Shown here: positions 25,284 through 34,376 of the stretch, in pieces
Layout of the letters: the number at the start of each line of letters is the position of its first letter
Numbering within the stretch: the stretch's first letter is position 1
Source: Alphaproteobacteria bacterium
GTDB lineage: Bacteria; Pseudomonadota; Alphaproteobacteria; RF32; CAG-239
Assembly: GCA_900767645.1 (NCBI GenBank)
Contig: CAAFZY010000021.1
Coordinates: 17,013-81,012 of the forward strand
Reading direction: 5' to 3'
Length of the DNA: 64,000 nt
The notes under the pieces: generated by a model
What the model saw: only the letters and a program-made list of their open reading frames with translations
Told to the model about the DNA's origin: nothing
The model's database searches: none
Made by a program: the position numbers and the translations under genes

Positions 25284-26063
25284 TTAAACTCTTTGTGCTT
25301 TTGCAAATAACTTAAAAAAGTTGTTAGTAGTTATAGCCGATATCTTATTTAAATCAAGACCTTTTATTTTAGCCAAACATTCTGCCGTATGCACTATAAA
25401 CGAAGGTTCGTTGACTTTACCGCGTAACGGAACCGGTGCCAAATACGGGCTGTCGGTTTCAAGCAATAATTTTTCTTCCGGCACTTTGGCAAACGATGCT
25501 CGCAGCTCTTCCGAGCTTTTGAAGGTAATAATCCCCGATGCCGAAACATAAAAGCCTATATCAAGCAATGCCGAAGCCAATTTCCAAGCGGAAGAATAGC
25601 AGTGCAAAACGCCGGTAAAAGGCTTTTGTTTATAGGCGGATGTTAAAATTTCCGCAGTGTCGTCTTCTGCCTCGCGACTGTGAATAATTATCGGCAATCC
25701 GCTTTGTTGCGCGGCGGTTATCATTTTTTTAAGCACCTTAATTTGCACATCTTTAGGACTGAAATCATAAAAATAATCAAGACCGCACTCGCCGATTGCC
25801 ACTACTTGCGGCAATAAAGTGTTTTTCAAAACATCTTCAGCGGTTATATTTTCATAATCAGTCGCATCATGCGGGTGCACTCCGGTTACGGTTGAAACTT
25901 CCGGATATCTTTTGCTGATTTCCAGCTGTAACGGAAGTTCATCAAATTTACCGCCGGCATTTAACATATATTCGATACCGGCTGCTCGAGCGCGTTGCAT
26001 AACCGCATCTAAACCAACATATATTTCATCGGAGCCCAAATGGCAATGGCTATCAACTAACAT
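25284..26063 (-). CDS. tatD: TatD family deoxyribonuclease
   Basis: 259-residue TIM-barrel metal-dependent DNase. Ligand motifs: DSHCH (residues 4-8), GVHPHD, GECGLDYFYDFSP, IIHSREAEDDT, LHCYSS and LETDSPYLAP. Full-length and canonical, unlike the shorter paralogue at 5712. It follows holB with no gap; the gene metG, which usually sits between holB and tatD in this cluster in Alphaproteobacteria, is absent. Confidence 0.94.
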   Translation of the reverse strand: MLVDSHCHLGSDEIYVGLDAVMQRARAAGIEYMLNAGGKFDELPLQLEISKRYPEVSTVTGVHPHDATDYENITAEDVLKNTLLPQVVAIGECGLDYFYDFSPKDVQIKVLKKMITAAQQSGLPIIIHSREAEDDTAEILTSAYKQKPFTGVLHCYSSAWKLASALLDIGFYVSASGIITFKSSEELRASFAKVPEEKLLLETDSPYLAPVPLRGKVNEPSFIVHTAECLAKIKGLDLNKISAITTNNFFKLFAKAQRV

Positions 26064-27107
26064 TTACATTGCTCCGCAAATGGTGGTTATAATATTGTAC
26101 ATAACCTGTTTTTTATCCATATTAAGCGATGCAACCTCGTTGACCATGGCTGTAATTTTATTCCATGCGTTGCTAAGCTCCTCAACCTTTTCGCCGCCTT
26201 TCATATTTTCGGCAACAAAGTGTTTAATCAGCTCGACAGCCAAGTTCCATGCATCTTCATCACGCGCCGCATCATCACAAAATTGCAATGCGTCCGTTAA
26301 ATTATACTGTTCGCGAGCATAGAATAAGCTTTCAAGCAACTTGTATTTGTTCAGCCCGCCGTATTCGGAATAACGCAAGGCATTACCTATACTTCCGGAG
26401 CTGATTTCAGCAAGTCCTTTAACTTCCGCTTCAGTTAATGCGGGATTATAGCGGCGCAACAATGAAGCAACTTCATCTTGGGTTAAAGGCTGTAAATTTA
26501 TTTTAGCGCAACGCGAACGAATGGTTGGCAACAGGCGATTGGGGTTATGGCTGATTAAAAGCAACATGCTTTTAGCCGGCGGTTCTTCCAAAATTTTAAG
26601 TATGGCATTGGCGCTGGCAATATTCATATCGTCAACGCTGTCTACAATCACAATACGCCAACTGCCGTCGAATGATTTTTTGCCTAAAAATTCATTGATT
26701 GTTCTGATTTCATCAACTTTAATTACTGCCGATTTTTTTAAGCTTTGAACTTCATCATCGCTTAAAGCTTCGCCATCTTTAATTGCTTTGATAATTTTTT
26801 TCTTATCGTTTTCAATAAAATCGCGTTCAATAATTTTTAAATTAGGATGCGACCGATTGGCAACCAACCTAAAGGCAGTATTACTCTCAGGAAGTTCTAA
26901 TGTGGCGTAAGCATCTTTATTCGCCTCATCCGCCGCAAGTAAAAAACGAGCCATGCGATAAGCCAAAGTTGCTTTACCGATACCTTCCGGTCCGGTTATC
27001 ATCAACGAATTATGCAGAGTTCCGGCTTTCCAAGCCCTTAAAAACAGTTCTTCGGCTTCATGATGCCCGCATAAATACGGATTGGTATACGGTTCGATTT
27101 TTTCCAT
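26064..27107 (-). CDS. holB: DNA polymerase III subunit delta'
   Basis: Clamp-loader subunit of the replicative polymerase. 347 residues. N-terminal AAA+ domain with P-loop GPEGIGKATLAYRMA (about residue 40), VIVDSVDDMN (Walker B-like), ILKILEEPPAKSMLLLISHNPNRLLPTIRSRC, the diagnostic delta'/tau sensor-1 block. The C-terminal region is the helical collar domain. The zinc-binding cysteines seen in many DnaX-like proteins are missing, as in several alphaproteobacterial HolB. It starts 9 nt after the tmk stop. Confidence 0.93.
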   Translation of the reverse strand: MEKIEPYTNPYLCGHHEAEELFLRAWKAGTLHNSLMITGPEGIGKATLAYRMARFLLAADEANKDAYATLELPESNTAFRLVANRSHPNLKIIERDFIENDKKKIIKAIKDGEALSDDEVQSLKKSAVIKVDEIRTINEFLGKKSFDGSWRIVIVDSVDDMNIASANAILKILEEPPAKSMLLLISHNPNRLLPTIRSRCAKINLQPLTQDEVASLLRRYNPALTEAEVKGLAEISSGSIGNALRYSEYGGLNKYKLLESLFYAREQYNLTDALQFCDDAARDEDAWNLAVELIKHFVAENMKGGEKVEELSNAWNKITAMVNEVASLNMDKKQVMYNIITTICGAM

Positions 27108-27116
27108 GACAATCCT

Positions 27117-27770
27117 TTATAAATTAAACTTTGCCTCAATTACGGCAACAATGTCATCATGCAATTTTGCAACGGTTTTGTCGGCATTTAACACTACGCA
27201 TCTTTCCGCCTCGTTTTCGGCTATTTCCAAATAACCGCGGCGCAATTTTTTATGCCATTGAAGCGCTTTATTTTCAAAGCGAATTTCTTTGGTTGCCATG
27301 CCTTCGGCTTTTTTGAACGAACGCGCCAGACCTATTTCAGGATTAATATCCAAGATAATAGTCAAATCAGGCTTAAAATTACCGGCAACAAACTTATACA
27401 GGGCATTGATATCCTCGCGCGACAAACGCTTATCATAAGCATAATATTGATAAGCCATTGTAGAATCGGCAAAACGGTCGCTTAAAACCCATTCGCCTTT
27501 TTCAAGCGCCGGCCATACTTTTTGCGTCAGGTGTATGCGCCGGTCGGCAAAAAACAACAGAGCCTCGCTAACAGCGTCTATTTTATCAGAATCGCCTTCG
27601 GTTAAAATATGGCGCAACTGTTTGCCGATTTCCGTTCCTCCGGGTTCTTTGGTCAGAATCGTTTTTTTGCCTTTTTGTTCAAGATAATCTGCCAGTAGTT
27701 TGATTTGAGTCGATTTTCCGGTTCCCTCACCGCCTTCGAAAGTAATAAATTTACCGGCTGAGATGTTCAT
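27117..27770 (-). CDS. tmk: thymidylate kinase
   Basis: Phosphorylates dTMP to dTDP. 217 residues. P-loop FEGGEGTGKSTQ (residues 10-20), the DRY-type motif SDRFADSTMAYQ near residue 98, and the LID region with LARSFKKAEG. The DR motif followed by Phe in place of Tyr is tolerated in the family. Start shares one base with the dacA stop (TAATG), so coupled. Confidence 0.96.
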   Translation of the reverse strand: MNISAGKFITFEGGEGTGKSTQIKLLADYLEQKGKKTILTKEPGGTEIGKQLRHILTEGDSDKIDAVSEALLFFADRRIHLTQKVWPALEKGEWVLSDRFADSTMAYQYYAYDKRLSREDINALYKFVAGNFKPDLTIILDINPEIGLARSFKKAEGMATKEIRFENKALQWHKKLRRGYLEIAENEAERCVVLNADKTVAKLHDDIVAVIEAKFNL

Positions 27771-28912
27771 TATTTATCTCCTAACACCAAATACTTTAAG
27801 TTTGCCCAAAAGCGTCCCATTACTCCGAGTTCGGCAACATTATCGGTTGCCACCAAATCAATTTTTTTGATTTCACCTTCCGGATCGGTTATTTCGGCAT
27901 GACCGATAAGCTCGCCTTTTTTAATCGGCGCTTTAACCGGCTCATCATAAACAACTTTCATTTTATACTGTGAACGGGCACTGCGGCGGATAGTTTCGCT
28001 AACATCTTCCGGCACGGCGATATTTACGCTTTTAACCGTACCGTACCAAACCGGAACTTCGGCCATAACTTGTCCGGCAGATAAAATTTTGTAGTTATCA
28101 AACTCACGGAAGCCATAATTCATAAGACGCTCAGCCTCTTCCGAACGCTCTTTGTTGCTGTTCATGCCCGACATAACCTCAATTAAGCGGCGGCCGCCTT
28201 TGGCAACCGACGCGGTAAGGCAAAATCCGGCCTCATCGGTATGTCCGGTTTTCAAACCGTCAGCGCCCGACATAGTATAGAGCAACGGATTGCGGTTGCC
28301 TTGCTTAATGTTGTTATGCTTAAATTCTTTTTCGGAAAAGATATGGTAAAATTGCGGAAATTCTTTAATGATTTTACGCGCAAGCAAAGCCAAATCTTCA
28401 ACCGACATTTTTTGATCAGGATGCGGCAATCCGGTTGAGTTGGCAAAAGTGCTGTTTTTCAGCCCGATTTTTTCAGCCGTTTCATTCATTAAAACCGCAA
28501 AATCTTCTTCCGTGCCGGCAATATTTTCAGCTGCGGTAATGCAAGCATCGTTACCTGATTGTACGATAATTCCTTGTAACAAGTCTTCAATAGTAACATT
28601 TTCACCGATTTTTAAGAACATGGTGGAACCGCCGCTTGCCGCGCCGCCTTTGCGCCATGCGTTTTCACTGACGGTAAAAGTATCTTCCAATGAAAGAGAG
28701 CCGTTTCTTAACTTGTCAAAAATTATGTATAAGGTCATGAGCTTACTCATGGAAGCCGGCGCCACTTTAACATCATGATTTTTTGTGTAAATATATGCTC
28801 CGGTATCATAATCAATTAAAATTGCATTGCGCGCGGCGGTTTCAAAGGCAAAAGCCTGTCCTGAAATACTGCTTAACAGTAACGCCGTAAATAACATTTT
28901 TTTACCATTCAT
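27770..28912 (-). CDS. dacA: D-alanyl-D-alanine carboxypeptidase (PBP5 type)
   Basis: Periplasmic DD-carboxypeptidase that trims pentapeptide side chains of peptidoglycan. 380 residues with an N-terminal signal peptide ending AFA (about residue 22). Serine penicillin-binding motifs: SMSK (catalytic Ser, near residue 55), SGND (near 117) and KTG (near 220). The C-terminal PBP5 domain 2 follows; the extreme C-terminus (RFWANLKYLVLG) could be an amphipathic membrane anchor. Lies between rlpA and tmk, as usual in Alphaproteobacteria. Confidence 0.95.
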   Translation of the reverse strand: MNGKKMLFTALLLSSISGQAFAFETAARNAILIDYDTGAYIYTKNHDVKVAPASMSKLMTLYIIFDKLRNGSLSLEDTFTVSENAWRKGGAASGGSTMFLKIGENVTIEDLLQGIIVQSGNDACITAAENIAGTEEDFAVLMNETAEKIGLKNSTFANSTGLPHPDQKMSVEDLALLARKIIKEFPQFYHIFSEKEFKHNNIKQGNRNPLLYTMSGADGLKTGHTDEAGFCLTASVAKGGRRLIEVMSGMNSNKERSEEAERLMNYGFREFDNYKILSAGQVMAEVPVWYGTVKSVNIAVPEDVSETIRRSARSQYKMKVVYDEPVKAPIKKGELIGHAEITDPEGEIKKIDLVATDNVAELGVMGRFWANLKYLVLGDK

Positions 28913-28924
28913 CTTAATTTCTCC

Positions 28925-29743
28925 TTATTCTTTTATGATTTTGGCATCATAAACGCCATAATTTCTGATTTTGTTAAGCGTAACCACGGCTTCTTCTTCA
29001 TGCGAAAAAGGCCCGATACGCACCCGATAAAACATTGTGTTGCCGACAAAAGCATTATTTACGCGGCTTTTGCCGAACTTTGAAAGCTTGGCAGACAGAT
29101 TGTCGGCATATTCTTTTTGTGAAAATGAACCGGCCTGAATATAATATGATGATGCCAAGCTTGCGGTTGCCGGTACTTTCATAACCGGAATTGTTACATT
29201 ATCCGGAACATTTTGCCCCAGCAACGCCGCTTTAAGCGCCTTACTTTCTTTAGCCATAACTTCAACTCTGACTTTTGTAATTCCTTTTGTCTGATAGCCC
29301 AACAGTTGCGCGCCGCGTTTGGAAATATCAATAATGCGTTCTTTGGCATACGGACCGCGGTCATTAACGCGCAACACCAGCGAACGCCCGTTTTCCAAGT
29401 TGGTGACTTTAACAATTGACGGCAACGGCAATGTACGATGGGCGGCAGTTAAAGTGTTCATATCATAGCGCTCGCCGTTGGCGGTTTTTTTGGCGTGAAA
29501 ATCTTCGCCGTACCAACTGGCCATACCGACTTCGGAATAATTATAATCTTCAGCCGGATAATACCATTTGCCCATAATTTTATACGGATTGCCGACCTTG
29601 TATACTCCGCCGTATTGTTTAATGGTAATTGCTTGCGCCTGCGGCGACAGGCCGCTTAATTCAGGCGTTCCGGTTGAAGAGCATGCCGCCAAAACGGTTA
29701 TCAGCATTAAGCTTATGCAAATTTTTATTTTATCAAAGTTCAT
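28925..29743 (-). CDS. rlpA: septal ring lytic transglycosylase RlpA
   Basis: 272-residue lipoprotein. Lipobox LAACSS at about residue 20. The double-psi beta-barrel (residues 75-165) has GMASWYGEDFHAKKTANGERYD and VRVNDRGPYAKERIIDISKRGAQLLG, including the catalytic Asp. A SPOR domain at residues 200-272 binds denuded glycan at the division septum. Co-directional with mltB upstream and dacA downstream. Confidence 0.95.
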   Translation of the reverse strand: MNFDKIKICISLMLITVLAACSSTGTPELSGLSPQAQAITIKQYGGVYKVGNPYKIMGKWYYPAEDYNYSEVGMASWYGEDFHAKKTANGERYDMNTLTAAHRTLPLPSIVKVTNLENGRSLVLRVNDRGPYAKERIIDISKRGAQLLGYQTKGITKVRVEVMAKESKALKAALLGQNVPDNVTIPVMKVPATASLASSYYIQAGSFSQKEYADNLSAKLSKFGKSRVNNAFVGNTMFYRVRIGPFSHEEEAVVTLNKIRNYGVYDAKIIKE

Positions 29744-29779
29744 TTTATTGTTTATTCTCGCTTTTAATAATCTTTCGGC

Positions 29780-31111
29780 TTAATTTAGCTTGCTTTTTGT
29801 TTTACGTCCAGCATCATTTTCAGCCTGTGAATTTTTTGCTTTTGAATTTTTAGGCGGTTGCACCGGAACAATAAATCCGGTTTTTGAATTGTAATGACGT
29901 ATTTTATTCAAAAGTTGCCAATCAGGATATCCGTCTTGATGCATACCGGCTTTTGCCTGCAATCTTTTCACTGCTTTTTTGGTTTTCGGGCCTAAAATGC
30001 CGTCTTCTTTCAATTTGGTGCGCAAAAGCTTGTTGGCAAACGCCTGCACTTCTTTTACTTCCATATCTGTGAGCTTATATTGCTGATTGTTGTTGATGGC
30101 ATTGTGCGGCAGTTCATTATTAACGTAATCGGCCAATATACCGATGGTTAAAGCATAATTTTCGGAACGATTCCAAATCATAATCCGCTTAAAGTTACCA
30201 AACACCAAATAGGCCGTTCCTTTGCGGCCGTCCGGAATGATTAGCCAACCTTTTAATTCGCTACTCCATGCAAGTTTTTTATTGTCCATGGTTCTAATGC
30301 CTAAATCAGACCATTGCTTAACTGTTTTCGGGGTTTTATATCCGCTTTCAAGATAGTTGAAATTCCATGGCAGACGAACCATTCCGCCCCACGGCTCATC
30401 GGGTTTCCAGCCCAATTGGCTTAAATAATTGGCGGCTGAGCCGACGGCATCATCAAACGAATCCCAAATATCGACCACTCCGTCGCCGTCATAATCAATT
30501 GCGTAAGCATTATAAGTTGAAGGCATAAACTGAAAATGCCCCATTGCTCCCGCCCATGAACCAAGCATTTTATTATTTTGCAGGTTATATTTTTCCATGA
30601 TTTTCAAAACATTATACAGTTCGTTTTTGAAAAAAGCCGAACGGCGGTTTTTGTAACTCAAATTAGTCAAACCGTCAATTAAATGATATTTGCCCTTGTT
30701 TTCGCCGAAATTGGTTTCAACCGCCCAAAAAGCAGTTAAATAATTAAGCGGAACCCCGTATTCGCGTTCAAGATTAGGATAATCTTTTTGTAATTTGCGA
30801 TAATAACTGCGAGCTTTTTCAACACGGTGCGGATTTACCAAACGGTTTATATAATCTTTGGAAGTTAAAATAAATTCAGCTTGTTTTTTGTCTTTACAAA
30901 CAACTTCAGGCGCTTGGTGATAATAGGTGTTATCACCATAGGCCTTTTCTATGGTTTTAGGACTGATACCGCGTTTTATCATATCGGCTTTCAGCTCGCT
31001 TAAAAAAGCAAGCCATTCTTTCGTGGGCTCTGTTTCGACAGATTTAGCCTGCACCGTAAAGACCATTGCCGAAAACATTATTATCAAACATATTTTTTTC
31101 AGAACAAACAT
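29780..31111 (-). CDS. mltB: lytic murein transglycosylase B family
   Basis: 443-residue exported enzyme that cleaves glycan strands to 1,6-anhydromuramyl products. Signal peptide at residues 1-22 (cleavage after VQA). Catalytic Glu in WAVETNFGENKG (about residue 140); GAMGHFQFMPSTY and YDGDGVVDIWDS are SLT_2 signatures. Residues 350-410 form a PG_binding_1 domain (LLRTKLKEDGILGPKTKKAVKRLQ). The C-terminal tail is Lys/Asn-rich. No lipobox, so soluble and periplasmic. Confidence 0.94.
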   Translation of the reverse strand: MFVLKKICLIIMFSAMVFTVQAKSVETEPTKEWLAFLSELKADMIKRGISPKTIEKAYGDNTYYHQAPEVVCKDKKQAEFILTSKDYINRLVNPHRVEKARSYYRKLQKDYPNLEREYGVPLNYLTAFWAVETNFGENKGKYHLIDGLTNLSYKNRRSAFFKNELYNVLKIMEKYNLQNNKMLGSWAGAMGHFQFMPSTYNAYAIDYDGDGVVDIWDSFDDAVGSAANYLSQLGWKPDEPWGGMVRLPWNFNYLESGYKTPKTVKQWSDLGIRTMDNKKLAWSSELKGWLIIPDGRKGTAYLVFGNFKRIMIWNRSENYALTIGILADYVNNELPHNAINNNQQYKLTDMEVKEVQAFANKLLRTKLKEDGILGPKTKKAVKRLQAKAGMHQDGYPDWQLLNKIRHYNSKTGFIVPVQPPKNSKAKNSQAENDAGRKTKSKLN

Positions 31112-31208
31112 TGCGCACCCTATTTACAAATATGTGCCAAGTGTAAAGCATTTAAAACAAACTTGCAACCCGCTCTTGAATTTATAAGATGATTTTTGCA
31201 CAAGATGA

Positions 31209-32516
31209 TTACGCCAAAAGCTTAATTCCGAAAATTTTATATAATTTCGCAGCCTCGGTCGCGCCGATTTTTACTGAAAAGACAAGTTTTTCATCAGTTT
31301 GCATTTTGTTGATAACTTCGGCGTTGGTATAGAGCCATGACTGTAATTTGCCGTTTCCGACATCTGCCTCAATCTGATAAATTTTGTTATGCGCCGTAAG
31401 TTTGGCATCAATCGTTTTAAGTAAAGTATCGCAGCCCTGCCCCGTTGTTGCCGAAACCGCCAAAAGAGTTTTGGACTGATTGCTTAATTTATGAGTCAAA
31501 ACCGCTTTTTCATCAGTTGTCAGCAAATCGATTTTATTTAACACTTCAATATAATTATCGGCGTTTTCTATTTGTTTTAAGCCCAAATTGTGCAAAACTT
31601 CAAGCACGTCGGCGCGTTGCAAATCAGTGTCGGCATTGGATATATCGCGCACATGCACCACTATATCGGCTTCCAATACTTCTTCCAACGTGGAGCGAAA
31701 CGCCATCACCAACTCATGCGGCAAATCAGAAATAAAACCTACCGTATCGGAAAAAATAACTTCTCGGCCCGACGGCAAAGTCACTTTACGCAAAGTGGGG
31801 TCAAGCGTGGCAAAAAGCATATTTTCAGAGAGCACATTGCTTCCTGAAAGCCGATTGAACAGCGATGATTTGCCGGCATTGGTATAACCGACCAGCGCCA
31901 CAATCGGATACGGAACTTTGCGACGATTGCCGCGTTGCAATTCACGCGTATTTTTAACTTTTTCAAGCTCTTTTTTAATTTTGATGATTTTTTCATCAAT
32001 AATACGCCTGTCAAGCTCAATTTGCTTTTCACCGGGACCACCTAAAAAACCCGCGCCGCCGCGTTGGCGCTCAAGGTGCGTCCAGCTTCTGACCAAGCGC
32101 GAGCGCTGATAAGTTAAATGAGCAAGCGCAACCTGCAACTTACCTTCATTGGTCTGCGCGCGTTCGCCGAAAATTTCAAGTATTAATGCCGTACGGTCAA
32201 TAACCTTCAGGTTAAGAGCTTTTTCCAAATTACGCTGCTGAATCGGGGTGAGCGCTGCGTCAACAATCATCAATCTGATATCATTAATCTCGGCTTTTTG
32301 CTTAATATTTTCAATAAAAGTGCCGCTGAAAAAAGTTGCGGGTTTTATTTCGCGGATTTTGGGCGATTCGGTAAATACAACGTTTAAATTAATAGCCAGA
32401 GAAAGCCCGATTGCTTCAGCCAAACGGCTTTCGGCAGACATGAGCTTTTTCCGGCTTAAAACAAACGGACAAACCACACATACGTTGGTTTTAACGTTTT
32501 GATTAAATTCAGGCAA
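31209..32516 (-). CDS. hflX: GTPase HflX
   Basis: Ribosome-associated GTPase that splits stalled ribosomes under stress. 435 residues. N-terminal HflX domain, Gly-rich GGAGFLGGPGEKQIELDRR (about residue 155), and GTPase motifs GYTNAGKSS, FATLDPT, DTVGFISDLPHELV, NKID. The frame starts at a TTG 3 nt after the hfq stop. The next ATG (32441) would cut into the conserved N-terminal domain, so the TTG start is preferred. hfq-hflX order is conserved in Proteobacteria. Confidence 0.94.
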   Translation of the reverse strand: MPEFNQNVKTNVCVVCPFVLSRKKLMSAESRLAEAIGLSLAINLNVVFTESPKIREIKPATFFSGTFIENIKQKAEINDIRLMIVDAALTPIQQRNLEKALNLKVIDRTALILEIFGERAQTNEGKLQVALAHLTYQRSRLVRSWTHLERQRGGAGFLGGPGEKQIELDRRIIDEKIIKIKKELEKVKNTRELQRGNRRKVPYPIVALVGYTNAGKSSLFNRLSGSNVLSENMLFATLDPTLRKVTLPSGREVIFSDTVGFISDLPHELVMAFRSTLEEVLEADIVVHVRDISNADTDLQRADVLEVLHNLGLKQIENADNYIEVLNKIDLLTTDEKAVLTHKLSNQSKTLLAVSATTGQGCDTLLKTIDAKLTAHNKIYQIEADVGNGKLQSWLYTNAEVINKMQTDEKLVFSVKIGATEAAKLYKIFGIKLLA

Positions 32517-32519
32517 GTT

Positions 32520-32738
32520 TTATTCTTCTACAACATCAACGGCTTGCACCGGCATAATGGTGGAAACGGCGTGTTTATAAACAAGCTGAGTGTGTCCGTC
32601 GCGCCGTAACAGCAAAGAGCTGTCGTCAAACCATGTAATCACGCCCTGCAACTTTACGCCGTTAATTAAAAACACGGTAACCGCAATTTTGTTTTCTTTT
32701 ATATCATTTAAAAAATCATTCTGAGCATTTTTAGTCAT
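32520..32738 (-). CDS. hfq: RNA chaperone Hfq
   Basis: 72-residue Sm-like protein that forms hexamers and pairs sRNAs with mRNAs. Sm1 region [24 protein letters not shown] and Sm2 region [10 protein letters not shown] (Lys-His of the proximal face in YKHA) are intact. There is almost no C-terminal tail, as in many Alphaproteobacteria. Presence implies sRNA regulation in this organism. Upstream gap of 112 bp to def. Confidence 0.97.
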   Translation of the reverse strand: MTKNAQNDFLNDIKENKIAVTVFLINGVKLQGVITWFDDSSLLLRRDGHTQLVYKHAVSTIMPVQAVDVVEE

Positions 32739-32850
32739 TTAATAATATCCTTATCAGGTTATTTATTCTTTGTCAGTTATTTAAGATAAGCGCATACTCA
32801 TAAATAGTAAAGAGTTGATTTTTAAAAAGGGGATAACTTTATATTTTAAA

Positions 32851-33384
32851 TTATTCCTCATCTTTTGACGCACGGTATTTTTCAAGTTTTTTCAAAAGCA
32901 TATTACGCTTTAAGCGGCTTAGGCGGTCAATATATAAAATTCCGTCCAGATGGTCGATTTCATGCTGGAGAACAACCGCCTCATAATCAACGGCCTCAAT
33001 TTCAGATTCTTTTCCGTTATAATCGGTGTAACGAACTTTGATTCGTTCATGGCGTTCAACATCGGCGCTTTGCCCCGGAACCGAAAGACAACCTTCACAA
33101 AAAATTATTTTTTCTTCTGATTTATAAACAATTTCAGGGTTAATCAAATACATCGGTTTGCCGGCTTTCCAGTTATCGTCTTCACCGTGTTGCTTGGTGT
33201 CAATTACAATAACACGCTTGGAAACTCCAACCTGTGGAGCTGCCAAGCCGACGCCTTTATCCGCGTACATGGTTTCAAGCATATCATCTAAAAGCCGGCG
33301 CAACTCGTCGTCAACTTTCAAAACCCGTTCGCATTTTTGGTGCAATATCGGGTGCGGATATTCATAAAGCTGCAAAACCGCCAT
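32851..33384 (-). CDS. def: peptide deformylase
   Basis: Removes the formyl group from nascent N-terminal Met. 177 residues. The three motifs are complete: GVGLAAPQVG (near residue 46), EGCLSVPG (Cys metal ligand, near 98) and HEIDHLDG (two His ligands and catalytic Glu, near 141). Last gene of the hydrogenase-murF-nrdR-nusB-def run; fmt does not follow. Confidence 0.97.
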   Translation of the reverse strand: MAVLQLYEYPHPILHQKCERVLKVDDELRRLLDDMLETMYADKGVGLAAPQVGVSKRVIVIDTKQHGEDDNWKAGKPMYLINPEIVYKSEEKIIFCEGCLSVPGQSADVERHERIKVRYTDYNGKESEIEAVDYEAVVLQHEIDHLDGILYIDRLSRLKRNMLLKKLEKYRASKDEE

Positions 33385-33397
33385 TTTTTCCTCCGTG

Positions 33398-33886
33398 TTA
33401 AGCTCTTACGGCGTGAGCAATTTGATCAAGCAAAGCGTTTACCATTTTGGGCTCGTTTTTGTTGTAAAAAGCATAAGCTAAATCAACATATTCTTGAATT
33501 AAAACTTTAGTATCAACGTCCATTGTATTGGTTAATTCATAAACAGCGCACAACAGTAAAGCCTGCATGGTGCCGTCCATGCGCTCTAACGACCATTTTT
33601 CTTTTAAATAATGTTCAAGCGAACGTTCCAAATCTTGTTTTTTGGCATGAACGCCGCGTACCAAACTTTCGAAGTATTCGGTATCAATCGGCGAAATTTC
33701 AATCATTTCTTCTGTTTCGGTCACGGCATCTTCTTCAATAACATAACGCCCGACTTTGCCTTCCGTGAAGTCTTTAATAACTTCATCAACCGGCAACTGA
33801 CCGTAAGCAATCATATAGGTTGCCTGCACGGCTGCCAAACGAGCGCCTGATTTGCGGCGAATTTTTCCCGATACAAATTTAGTCAT
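33398..33886 (-). CDS. nusB: transcription antitermination factor NusB
   Basis: RNA-binding antitermination factor for rRNA operons. The frame opens at 33901, but the ATG at 33886 sits 8 bp inside the nrdR end after GAAGGA and is chosen, giving 162 residues. N-terminal [17 protein letters not shown] and C-terminal [29 protein letters not shown] are typical. In most Alphaproteobacteria ribDCH genes lie between nrdR and nusB; here nrdR and nusB overlap directly. Confidence 0.92.
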   Translation of the reverse strand: MTKFVSGKIRRKSGARLAAVQATYMIAYGQLPVDEVIKDFTEGKVGRYVIEEDAVTETEEMIEISPIDTEYFESLVRGVHAKKQDLERSLEHYLKEKWSLERMDGTMQALLLCAVYELTNTMDVDTKVLIQEYVDLAYAFYNKNEPKMVNALLDQIAHAVRA

Positions 33887-34376
33887 CGTTTTTTCCTTCA
33901 ATATTATTTTCTAAAACCGGCTTTGCCAATTTATCAATTGTATCAACAAATTCTTCAAAGTCTTTAATTTCTTTAAAATCTTTATAAACCGACGCAAAGC
34001 GAATATACGCAATGTTGTCAAGGCGGGATAAAGCTTCCATTACCGCCTCGCCGATTGCTTCGGTGCTGATTTCGTTTTCTCCGGAGCTTTCAAAGCGGCG
34101 CTGAATTGAATTTACCACTTTATCAACCCGTTCAGGCGAAATCGGACGCTTGCGAACGGCAAGCTCAATGGAGCGATAAAGCTTCTCACGGTCAAAAAAC
34201 GTTCTCTCGCCGTTTTTTTTAATAACAATCAGCTCCCTCAATTGCACCCGCTCAAAGGTGGTAAAACGCGAACCGCATTCCGGACACTCGCGGCGGCGCC
34301 GAATAGAGGTATCGTCATCGGTGTTGCGCGAATCTTTTACAACCGTGTCATCACACCCGCAAAACGGACATTTCAT
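33879..34376 (-). CDS. nrdR: transcriptional repressor NrdR
   Basis: Nucleotide-sensing repressor of ribonucleotide reductase genes. 165 residues. N-terminal zinc ribbon CPFC...CPEC (residues 3-34) with the basic [17 protein letters not shown], then the ATP-cone domain ([20 protein letters not shown], about residue 50). C-terminal [21 protein letters not shown] is diagnostic. Overlaps murF by 4 bp and nusB by 8 bp, so it is deep in a coupled operon. Confidence 0.97.
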   Translation of the reverse strand: MKCPFCGCDDTVVKDSRNTDDDTSIRRRRECPECGSRFTTFERVQLRELIVIKKNGERTFFDREKLYRSIELAVRKRPISPERVDKVVNSIQRRFESSGENEISTEAIGEAVMEALSRLDNIAYIRFASVYKDFKEIKDFEEFVDTIDKLAKPVLENNIEGKNDD

